Source: Dokdonella_A sp039926025
GTDB lineage: Bacteria > Pseudomonadota > Gammaproteobacteria > Xanthomonadales > Rhodanobacteraceae
Length of the DNA stretch: 26,493 nt
Direction: 5' to 3'
Assembly: GCA_039926025.1 (NCBI GenBank)
Contig: JBDSXV010000031.1
Coordinates: forward strand, 1-26,493
Part shown: positions 16,346 to 23,376 of the stretch, piece by piece
Position numbering within the stretch: position 1 is the stretch's first letter
Layout: each line of letters starts with the position of its first letter
Program-made: the position numbers and the translations under genes
Notes under the pieces: generated by a model
Databases searched by the model: none
Told to the model about the DNA's origin: nothing
Seen by the model: only the letters and a program-made list of their open reading frames with translations

Positions 16346-17356
16346 AGGCTGCGCAACCAGCGCGGCCATGATGGCCTTCTGCACATGCAGGCGATTCTCG
16401 GCTTCGTCGATAGCGATGCAGGCCGGCGAATCCATGACGGCATCGGTTGCCTTGACGTTGCGACGCAACGGCAGGCAGTGGCTGAACACGCCGTGGTCGG
16501 TCAATGCCATCTTTTGTTCGTCGACGATGAAATGCTTGTGCGCATCACGGATGGGTTTTTCCTCGGCCCAGCGACCGAAGTACGGCAACGCGCCCCAGCT
16601 TTTTGCATAGACGACATGCGCGCCACTGTAGGCTGATTGCGGATCGTGGCTGACTGTCAGCGAACCGCCGTTCTCGGCGACGTTGCTCCGCGCGAAATCC
16701 ATGTAGCGCGAATCGAGCAGGTATTCAGGCGTCGGACACAAGAGGGTCACGTCCATGCCGTAGCGCGTCGCGATCTGCAAAGCGGAATTGGCGACGGCGG
16801 TATTGAGCGGACGCGGATGGTAGGTCCAGGTCAGCACGTACTTCTTGCCGCGAAGGTCAGTCGCGCCGAAATGCTCCTGCAGCGCCTGGATGTGCGCAAG
16901 CTCCTGGCACGGATGCGTGATCGTCTCCATGTTGATCACCGGCACGCCCGAATATTTCGCGAACGCCTTGATGACGCGGTCCTCGCGATCGACCGACCAG
17001 TCCTGGAACTTCGGAAATGCACGCACGCCGATCAGGTCGACATAGCGCGACAAGACGCGCGCGACTTCGGCGACGTGCTCTTCGGTGTCGCCGTCCATGA
17101 TGGAACCGACATCGAATTCGATCGGCCATGCGTCCTTGCCAGGCGCCAGCACGATCGCGTGCCCGCCGAGCTGGAACGCACCGAGTTCAAAACTCGTGCG
17201 TGTGCGCATGGACGGATTGAAGAACAGCAGTGCGATCGACTTGCCGGCGAGCTGGCTCCCAGCCTTCGAGCGCTTGAATGCGGCCGCCTGGCCAAGCAAC
17301 GCATCCAGTTCGGGGCGGGACCAGTCCTGCGTGCTCAAGAAGTGCTGTAGTGCCAT
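16325..17356 (-). CDS. argF': N-acetyl-L-ornithine carbamoyltransferase (ArgF')
   Basis: This 343-residue transcarbamylase transfers a carbamoyl group from carbamoyl phosphate to N-acetylornithine, giving N-acetylcitrulline. The carbamoyl-phosphate loop is SMRTR (residues 49-53), followed by TSFELGAFQLGGHA. The second substrate region includes METITHPCQELAHIQALQEHFG and the LTWTYHPRPLNTAVANSA stretch. HCLPLRRNVKATDAVMDSP near the end carries the conserved HCLP and the lysine reported to be carboxylated in the Xanthomonas enzyme. This pattern distinguishes it from ordinary ornithine carbamoyltransferase. The ATG at 17356 (MALQHFL) fits the family start; no strong ribosome binding site precedes it. 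The C-terminal QPEFGIRD appears to come from a repeat insertion. It is the first gene of the cluster. Confidence 0.93.
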   Translation of the reverse strand: MALQHFLSTQDWSRPELDALLGQAAAFKRSKAGSQLAGKSIALLFFNPSMRTRTSFELGAFQLGGHAIVLAPGKDAWPIEFDVGSIMDGDTEEHVAEVARVLSRYVDLIGVRAFPKFQDWSVDREDRVIKAFAKYSGVPVINMETITHPCQELAHIQALQEHFGATDLRGKKYVLTWTYHPRPLNTAVANSALQIATRYGMDVTLLCPTPEYLLDSRYMDFARSNVAENGGSLTVSHDPQSAYSGAHVVYAKSWGALPYFGRWAEEKPIRDAHKHFIVDEQKMALTDHGVFSHCLPLRRNVKATDAVMDSPACIAIDEAENRLHVQKAIMAALVAQPEFGIRD

Positions 17357-17457
17357 GGATGTGCTCTGCCGTTGAATGGGAAATTCGACCCGGACGAAGG
17401 GTCGTGTTTTTCGATGACGTTGTTGGGACTGCAAAAAACCTTTCGTTCCTGAGTTAC

Positions 17458-17580
17458 GCATACCGGCCATCCATGGCCATGCCGGCAATTGCTCCTGCAT
17501 TGCGACCCACAGGGATGTGGGGAGTGTTCGCGCACGCCGGGAGCGCCCGCGGACCCGGCATACCGGCCATCCATGGCCAT
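17458..17580. repeat. 23-bp direct repeat with exact 100-bp period, palindrome-rich
   Basis: A 23-bp sequence containing GGCCATCCATGGCC occurs at 17458-17480 and again, identical, at 17558-17580. The 77 bp between them contain CCCACA-GGGA-TGTGGG and other short palindromes. It lies in the 224 bp between the minus-strand terminator at 17581 and argF', so it is in or near the promoter/leader of the cluster. The repeat itself is read directly. That it is a genome-wide interspersed element is an inference from memory of similar intergenic repeats in this order. Confidence 0.85.
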
Positions 17581-17609
17581 AAAAAAACCCGGCGCGTTGG
17601 CCGGGTTTT
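17581..17609 (-). terminator. Rho-independent terminator, mainly for the minus strand
   Basis: Stem CCCGGC/GCCGGG with loop GCGTTG is flanked by seven A on the left (a T-run on the minus strand) and four T on the right. The stronger T-run is in the minus direction. It would insulate the arg cluster from transcripts arriving from the right. It directly abuts the second copy of the 23-bp repeat. Confidence 0.85.
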
Positions 17610-17639
17610 CGTCGATTCGTATGAAGAATTCGCGACAGC

Positions 17640-17744
17640 CTACCCGGCGGAAATGGACGTTTCCGGTCGGCGCGCGCGCGAAGTCATGCCGGCGGCCATG
17701 CGGGCGCTGGTGACGATCTGCGGCTGGTGGGCAATCGAGTTCAT
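17640..17744 (-). other. Possible 34-residue small ORF or small transcript upstream of the terminator
   Basis: The minus strand encodes a 34-residue frame starting MNSIAHQPQIVTSARMAAGM, ending 31 bp before the strong minus-strand terminator. No Shine-Dalgarno sequence precedes it and I recognise no family. The stretch between the hairpin at 17812 and this terminator could instead be a small RNA or an untranslated remnant. I list it because it is the only thing the terminator could belong to, other than read-through from the glycine-zipper gene. Apart from this and the repeats and terminators listed, I see nothing in 17357-17860. Confidence 0.15.
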
Positions 17745-17811
17745 GAGTCGAACTTAGCGGGAAACGTGATGCAGTGCAATACGCCGTTCAATATCCGGCG
17801 GCCCAAACACA

Positions 17812-17836
17812 AACGACCGAGCCCAGCCCGGTCGTT
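17812..17836 (-). terminator. Hairpin terminator of the glycine-zipper gene
   Basis: An 8-bp stem AACGACCG/CGGTCGTT encloses a 9-nt loop. On the minus strand it is followed by TGTGTTTGG, an imperfect T-rich tract. It lies 24 bases after the stop of the minus-strand gene at 17861. Confidence 0.6.
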
Positions 17837-17860
17837 CGACGGATCGGATTGCGGGCGCGC

Positions 17861-18403
17861 CTATTCGACCGGCTCGACACTCACGCGCACGCGCAGCCGA
17901 TCACCCGGATCGTAGTTCAGGCGCGACATGTAGACGTCGCCGCGATAGCGATATTGAACGTCGTAGGCAACGATGCGGCGCTCTGGAGCGCTGTCCTGCA
18001 CAACATGGCAGTGGCGCTCGGTATCGGCGTAGTAGCGGTCGTCACCGCGTGCGGCATTGTTGCCAACGGCACCGCCAACCACGGCACCAGCCACCGTTGC
18101 TGCGCGGCGACCGTCACCTTTGCCGACCGTGCTGCCAAGGACGCCGCCCACGATCGCACCCAGTACTGTACCTGCCGCCCGATTGCCATTGTCTACGTGG
18201 CGATCGACCGGCACGTCTTCGCAATCCTCGCGCGGGTTGCCGGTTTGCACCCGGTCATAGATGGGGTCGACTCGAAGCACATCGGCCCAGGATACTTTTG
18301 CGTTTTCCGGGTCGCGATCACGCTCGGAATTGCGGTCCTGCGCGTTGACCTGGGTTCCCGCCAGGAGAAGCGCTACCGCCAATCCCACCATTACAGCTTT
18401 CAT
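17861..18403 (-). CDS. Exported glycine-zipper protein
   Basis: The 180-residue protein starts with a Sec signal peptide (MKAVMVGLAVALLLAGTQVNA, cleavage likely before QDRN). It has no lipobox cysteine. Residues in the middle form a glycine-zipper 2TM-like segment (AAGTVLGAIVGGVLGSTVGK followed by AATVAGAVVGGAVGNNAARG), as in the Rickettsia 17-kDa surface antigen family and related envelope proteins. The C-terminal part carries an HCHVVQ segment and a tyrosine-rich region VAYDVQYRYRGDVYMSRL, typical of these periplasmic/outer-membrane proteins. The ATG at 18403 has GGAG seven bases upstream. Its role is probably structural in the envelope, but no specific function is known. It is divergent from cysS with a 205-bp gap in which I see no clear operator. 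Confidence 0.85.
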   Translation of the reverse strand: MKAVMVGLAVALLLAGTQVNAQDRNSERDRDPENAKVSWADVLRVDPIYDRVQTGNPREDCEDVPVDRHVDNGNRAAGTVLGAIVGGVLGSTVGKGDGRRAATVAGAVVGGAVGNNAARGDDRYYADTERHCHVVQDSAPERRIVAYDVQYRYRGDVYMSRLNYDPGDRLRVRVSVEPVE

Positions 18404-18608
18404 TACCTGTCTCCAAATCGTTTTTCGCCACACTGCGCCAGCCGGGGCGGCGTTGCGCGCGTGGTCTGGATTTCCGCGGCAATTAGACCATCCGATCGCT
18501 GAACCAAGACCTAAGCCCTTCCAGCCATTCACAATTACCCGCGTTCGCTCTAGGAGGCTTACAGCGCCCTGCTATGATTGACGGCCCCGAAACGCCCAGA
18601 CGCAGCGC

Positions 18609-20012
18609 ATGCAACTACGACTCCACAACAACCTTACCCGACGCACCGAAGTGTTCGTCCCGACAGACCCGGCGCGCGTCACGATGTACGTCTGCGGGCC
18701 GACGGTCTACAACTACGTGCACATCGGCAATGCGCGCCCGTATGTCGTGTTTGGCCTGCTCGCACGCCTGCTGCGTCGGCGTTTTCCGATCGTCGTCTAT
18801 GCACGCAACATCACGGATGTCGACGACAAGATCAATGCGGCGGCCAAGGCCGCCAGTGTTCCGATCGGCGAAATCACCGATCGCTACGCCGCCGCCTACC
18901 GCGACGACATGGCCCGGATCGGCGCCGACCTGCCCGATGTGATCCCGCACGCGACCGCGCATATCGCGCAGATCATCGCCATGTGCGAACGCCTCATAGC
19001 GAGCGGCCACGCCTATGCAGAAGCAGACCATGTGCTGTTCGATGTCGCCAGCTATGCCGATTACGGCAAGCTGTCCGGTCGCTCGGTGGATGACATGATC
19101 GCCGGCGCGCGCGTCGAGGTGGCTCCGTACAAGAAAAACCCTGCCGACTTCGTGCTCTGGAAACCATCGACGCCGGATCTGCCGGGCTGGGACAGTCCCT
19201 GGGGCCGTGGCCGCCCGGGCTGGCATATCGAATGCTCGGCGATGGCCGAGGCACACCTCGGCGACACGATCGACATCCACGCCGGCGGCAACGACCTGAT
19301 GTTCCCGCATCACGAAAACGAGATTGCGCAGAGCACCTGCGCGCACGGCGGCAAGGTGTTCGCGCGTTTCTGGCTGCACAACGGCATGTTGACCTTCGAT
19401 GGTCGCAAAATGTCCAAGTCGCTCGGCAACGTGCTGGTGCTGCACGAATTGCTCGAGCGCTATCCGGCCGAAGTCCTGCGCTTCCTGTTACTCAAGGCGC
19501 ACTATCGCCAGCCGCTGGACTGGTCGGACACGACCTTGCAGCAGGCACGGTCAACGTTGGATGGCTGGTACACCGTGCTGCGCGATCTCGCCGACATCGA
19601 TGTCACGCCCAATGAAATCGTGGTGCCCGAAGCCCTCGAAGCGGCATTGCTTGACGACCTCAATACGCCCGAGGCGTTCGCCGTGGTTGCGGGGCTCGCC
19701 ACGGCAGCCCGCGCGGCGGATACGCCCGCGGCAAAGCGCGCGGCGAAGGCTGCGTTGCTCGGTGCCGGCAGCCTGCTCGGTATCCTGCAGCAGGGCGCCG
19801 AACAATGGTTCAAGCAGGGCACGCCGGGGCAGACGATCGATACCACCGAAATACAGCGCCTCGTCGACGAACGCGCGGCCGCGAAACGGGCGCGCAACTT
19901 CGCCGAATCCGATCGCATTCGCGATCAGCTGCTCGCGTTGGGCGTGGTCGTCGAGGACACCGCGCAGGGCCCGCGCTGGAAAGTAGTGAATCCCGATGAA
20001 TGCACGACCTGA
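18609..20012 (+). CDS. cysS: Cysteinyl-tRNA synthetase
   Basis: This class I synthetase charges tRNA-Cys with cysteine. The 467 residues match the family. Visible are zinc ligand Cys29 in MYVCGPTVYN, the HIGN signature at residues 38-41, ITDVDDKI, WHIECSAMA and FPHHENEIAQS (further zinc ligands), and KMSKS at 267-271 followed by LGN. The C-terminal DALR and anticodon-binding parts are present (LDDLNTPEAFAV, AAKRARNFAESDRIRD). The start ATG at 18609 lacks a good Shine-Dalgarno sequence but fits the family N-terminus. The gene overlaps sufE by 17 bp. Confidence 0.97.
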   Translation: MQLRLHNNLTRRTEVFVPTDPARVTMYVCGPTVYNYVHIGNARPYVVFGLLARLLRRRFPIVVYARNITDVDDKINAAAKAASVPIGEITDRYAAAYRDDMARIGADLPDVIPHATAHIAQIIAMCERLIASGHAYAEADHVLFDVASYADYGKLSGRSVDDMIAGARVEVAPYKKNPADFVLWKPSTPDLPGWDSPWGRGRPGWHIECSAMAEAHLGDTIDIHAGGNDLMFPHHENEIAQSTCAHGGKVFARFWLHNGMLTFDGRKMSKSLGNVLVLHELLERYPAEVLRFLLLKAHYRQPLDWSDTTLQQARSTLDGWYTVLRDLADIDVTPNEIVVPEALEAALLDDLNTPEAFAVVAGLATAARAADTPAAKRAAKAALLGAGSLLGILQQGAEQWFKQGTPGQTIDTTEIQRLVDERAAAKRARNFAESDRIRDQLLALGVVVEDTAQGPRWKVVNPDECTT

Positions 20013-20454
20013 ACCCGTCGATGGCAGCGCCGAGCAGGCGCAGGCCGCGATCGCCGAAGAGTTTGCCTTCTTCGGCGACTGGACCGAGCGCTATCAGTAC
20101 CTGATTGATCTCGGTCGCAAGCTGGCGCCGTTTCCTGAGGCACTCAAGACCGACGAGTTCAAGGTGCACGGCTGCCAATCGCAGGTGTGGCTGGTCCCGG
20201 GCGGCGATGCGAATCGGCTCGATTTCCAGGCGATCAGCGATTCCTCGATCGTCTCCGGCCTGATCGCGTTGCTGCTGCGCGTGTACTCGGGCCGTTCGGC
20301 ACAGGAAATCCTCGCGACCGAACCGCGCTTCATCGAGACGATCGGGCTGGCCAAACATCTGTCGCCGACACGTTCGAACGGGCTTTCGGCGATGCTCGCG
20401 ACGATCAAGCAATATGCCAACGCTGCGCGCTCCGCGGCTGCAGCCGGGCGTTGA
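19996..20454 (+). CDS. sufE: SufE family sulfur acceptor protein
   Basis: SufE-type proteins accept sulfur as a persulfide from a cysteine desulfurase of the SufS/CsdA type and pass it to iron-sulfur cluster or other sulfur assembly. The 152-residue protein has the conserved acceptor Cys60 in KVHGCQSQVWLV. RYQYLIDLGRKL before it and the tail GLAKHLSPTRSNGLSAM after it are also typical. No suf scaffold genes are nearby, so it may be SufE or the related CsdE. It begins inside the cysS end in another frame (17-bp overlap), so the two are translationally linked. The gene ends 22 bp from the convergent kinase gene, with no obvious terminator between. Confidence 0.92.
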   Translation: MNARPEPVDGSAEQAQAAIAEEFAFFGDWTERYQYLIDLGRKLAPFPEALKTDEFKVHGCQSQVWLVPGGDANRLDFQAISDSSIVSGLIALLLRVYSGRSAQEILATEPRFIETIGLAKHLSPTRSNGLSAMLATIKQYANAARSAAAAGR

Positions 20455-20476
20455 AGCAACCCTGTCTCGTGACCTC

Positions 20477-23221
20477 CTATTCCGTTGGCGCGGGCATTGG
20501 CCGCCCCCATTCCTTGTAGAGCTTCGTCTGCATCTGCGTGAGCTTGGTAACGCGCACGTGCTTTGGCCCGTACGCGGCGAGCAGATTCCTGCGCGCTGTC
20601 GCGAAGGCATCCGCCGATTCCGCGTAGCGTTTCTGTTTCTGCAGGTTCTGTGCGAGCCCTGCAAGAAACAACCCTTGCTCGGGACGCGTTGAGGGGAGCG
20701 TGCGTGTGACGCGCTCGACGACTTCCCGATGCAGCGCTTCCGCCTCAGCATAGCGTCCGCGCTCGTCCTCAAGCCCGGCCAGGTTGTGCATCAGGATCAG
20801 GACCTGCAGATCATCCGCACCGAGCAGGTCGCGCTCGATCGCCAGCACCCGGCGGAAATATGATTCCGATTCGTCGAGCTTTCCTTCCAGTTCCAGCACC
20901 AACCCCAGATTGTTCAAACTATTGCGTGTCCGCTCATGACGCTCGCCCAGCAGGCGCTCGCGTGTCGCCAATACTTCGCGAAACAACGGCTCTGCATCGA
21001 CGAAACGGTTCTGGTCCTGATACATGCTGGCCAGTTCATTGATCGCGTTCTGGGTTTCGTCGTGTTCACGCCCGAACAGTTTTTCGCGCCCCGCAACCAC
21101 CGAGCCCTGCAACTCGACGGCCTTGTCGAGATGACCACGTGCACGTTCGAGCACAGCCAGATCCTGCAAGGTCTCCAATGTCGCGTAGTGCCCGTTGCCA
21201 AGAGTCTTGCTGCGCGCCGCATAGACCTCGCGGTATGCCGCGTCGGCTTGATCGAAACGCGCCATCTCCCTATACGCCTGAGCCAGGTCGCTGAGTGCAC
21301 CAAGCGTCGCCTGCGACTGCGCACCGCTGCGTGCGCGCAACGCAGGCAGCAGGGATTCGAGCGCCTTCGCCGCGATTTCGCTGTGCCCACGACGCAATTG
21401 GAGATGCGCTTGGGCAACATGCAGATCGAGCACGGCATCGCTATCAGCACCGTCACCCCCGATCACGTCGGACAGCAAGGTGGCATAGCCGTGCTCGGCC
21501 TCGTCATAGTGGCTATCGAGCACCTCGTTGTCCGCGATCGAGCGACGCAGTGCGAGCGTCTGCTCGCCACGATCGCCTTCGTCCGCACTGAGCAAGGGTA
21601 GCGCGCGCGCAAACTGCCGTCGTGCTTCCGCGTAGTCGCCGATGCCGCCATAGCTGCGCCCAAGCGTCGCACGGATCGCAGCTTCCTCGAGCGGACGATT
21701 GGCAAAGCGTTTTCCGACGGCGCTGCGCGCGCGATCGAGCACGTCGCGGACGCGCAAATCACTGCGCTGCGAGGTGTACGGATCTGCAGCGGCGAGCAAG
21801 TCTTCATTGAGGAAATGGTTGACCGCCTTGGCGATCGCCGCTTCGCGTTGGGCGCGAACATAGAGTGATGCAACAGCGACAGCAGCTATCGCAAACACGG
21901 CGCACAAGGCCAGCAGCCAGCGCCGCCGCGTCTGCCATCGCGATAGCTGCAGTGTTTGTTTGCGCAAGGACTCGGCAGCAGCGCGCTCACCCGCACGTTG
22001 CCGGGCGCGAGAATGCAGGGAGCGCAATCGGCGCGCCAATTCGCTGGCATCGCTCAGTCGACGCTCGGGATCGAGATCGGCAGCCGCCGCAATGTCTTCG
22101 CGCAGCAGCTCATCATCGATGTCGCGCTCCCACCCGGGCGCGAGCGGCGAACGGAAATCCGCGACCAGGATCTGATAGAGCATCACGCCAAGCGCGTAGA
22201 TGTCCGCGCGCACCGTAGCTGCTTTGCCGGCGATGAGTTCCGGCGCGAGATAGTACGGTGTACCACTGGTTGAATCCCCGCCAGCCTGGGTCTGCGTCAT
22301 GCCGAGGCGACTGATGCCAAGGTCGGCGAGTCGTTCGGGTTCCAACGCGCGTCCACTGCCGAAATCGCTGAGGCGAATGTGCGGACATGCATTGTCTTCG
22401 GGTGCGATGAGTACGTTCGCAGGCTTCAGATCCTTGTGCAGCACACCGACCGTATGCGCTGCAGCGAGCGCATCGGCGATGCGTGCAATGATCTCGATGC
22501 GCCACTCACGCGGCACCTGCGCGACGCCACCGCCTCGCGTGCACCATTCAATGAGGTTGCCACCGGCAATGTATTCGGCCTCGACGAAGTACGGCGGCTC
22601 GTCGACATTCCAGTCGATGATGCGCACGACCTCGGCGCGGTCGCCCAGCGTATCGTGCAGCAATCGGTACAAAGTGATCTCACGCTTCAGGGCATGCAAT
22701 TGAGCGCCGTCCGCGGCAAATTTCAGGACGCGATGTTCGTGCGTCTTCGCCTGCCTGATCAGCCACACCTGGCCGAAGCCGCCCCCTTTGAGTTCACGCT
22801 CGAAATTCCAGTTCGGGCGTCGCTCGACGGCATCACCCGCGCGTGACGCAAACACCGCACCGGGGCTGACTCGTGCGTTTACCGCCAGGGCCAGGCGATA
22901 GCCGAACCCGTGCACGTTCTTGATGATGCTTTGCGCGTCGTCGCCAAGCGCGCTGCGCAGCTTGGTCACGCTCTTGGTCAGCACGCCCTCGGTGACGACG
23001 CGTCCGGGCCAGACGGCTTCGATCAATTCTTCCTTGGACAGGGTCTCGCCGGCACGCTGCACGAACACGCGCAGCAGTTCATATGGCTTGGCTTCGAGCG
23101 CCACAACGTGGCCACCCACGCGCAGTTCATGCCGGTGTTCGTCGAGTTCGGCGTCGCCAAAGCTCCATATCGACGCCTCCGCGCCATGGGGCCGCACTCG
23201 GGTTTCGGTGCCGGCATTCAT
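20477..23221 (-). CDS. Winged-helix / Ser-Thr protein kinase / TPR membrane fusion
   Basis: This 914-residue protein joins four parts. Residues 18-112 are a PhoB/CadC-type winged helix (IWSFGDAELDEHRHEL; recognition helix VLTKSVTKLRSALGDD; wing NVHGFGYRL). Residues about 140-400 are a Hanks-type kinase: glycine loop LKGGGFGQVWL, ATP lysine Lys167 in VLKFA, Glu181, catalytic HKDLKPANVL (262-271), DFG at 286-288 and APE at 326-328. The catalytic loop has HKD in place of HRD, so it is a non-RD kinase. A membrane segment lies at about 434-456. The rest is tetratricopeptide-like repeats (NELASMYQDQNRFVDAEPLFREVL and similar), which would be periplasmic. ATG 23221 is chosen with a GGGGG tract upstream. 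Its targets are unknown; the divergent beta-helix gene is the obvious candidate. Confidence 0.92.
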   Translation of the reverse strand: MNAGTETRVRPHGAEASIWSFGDAELDEHRHELRVGGHVVALEAKPYELLRVFVQRAGETLSKEELIEAVWPGRVVTEGVLTKSVTKLRSALGDDAQSIIKNVHGFGYRLALAVNARVSPGAVFASRAGDAVERRPNWNFERELKGGGFGQVWLIRQAKTHEHRVLKFAADGAQLHALKREITLYRLLHDTLGDRAEVVRIIDWNVDEPPYFVEAEYIAGGNLIEWCTRGGGVAQVPREWRIEIIARIADALAAAHTVGVLHKDLKPANVLIAPEDNACPHIRLSDFGSGRALEPERLADLGISRLGMTQTQAGGDSTSGTPYYLAPELIAGKAATVRADIYALGVMLYQILVADFRSPLAPGWERDIDDELLREDIAAAADLDPERRLSDASELARRLRSLHSRARQRAGERAAAESLRKQTLQLSRWQTRRRWLLALCAVFAIAAVAVASLYVRAQREAAIAKAVNHFLNEDLLAAADPYTSQRSDLRVRDVLDRARSAVGKRFANRPLEEAAIRATLGRSYGGIGDYAEARRQFARALPLLSADEGDRGEQTLALRRSIADNEVLDSHYDEAEHGYATLLSDVIGGDGADSDAVLDLHVAQAHLQLRRGHSEIAAKALESLLPALRARSGAQSQATLGALSDLAQAYREMARFDQADAAYREVYAARSKTLGNGHYATLETLQDLAVLERARGHLDKAVELQGSVVAGREKLFGREHDETQNAINELASMYQDQNRFVDAEPLFREVLATRERLLGERHERTRNSLNNLGLVLELEGKLDESESYFRRVLAIERDLLGADDLQVLILMHNLAGLEDERGRYAEAEALHREVVERVTRTLPSTRPEQGLFLAGLAQNLQKQKRYAESADAFATARRNLLAAYGPKHVRVTKLTQMQTKLYKEWGRPMPAPTE

Positions 23222-23266
23222 CAGCGCCCCCAGCGAACTGCGGTCGATTCTATGCCGGTTTGACCG

Positions 23267-23298
23267 GCGGAATGAATTCTTCCGCAATCCTTCCGCAA
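23267..23298. promoter_or_regulatory. Candidate winged-helix operator with 11-bp direct repeats
   Basis: In the 155-bp gap between the kinase and beta-helix genes, CTTCCGCAA occurs at 23279-23287 and 23290-23298, an exact 11-bp period. An inverted copy GCGGAA lies at 23267-23272. A separate inverted repeat CCGGT-TTG-ACCGG overlaps at 23255-23267. PhoB-type winged-helix proteins bind direct repeats with an 11-bp period, and the neighbouring kinase carries such a domain. The repeats end 78 bp upstream of the beta-helix start. The assignment as operator is inference. Confidence 0.5.
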
Positions 23299-23376
23299 AC
23301 CGTCAAGACCTCCAACTCGTCCCGCGCGACAGTCGCGACCGATTCGCACCACAAACCGGACTTGCGGAGGACCGTC

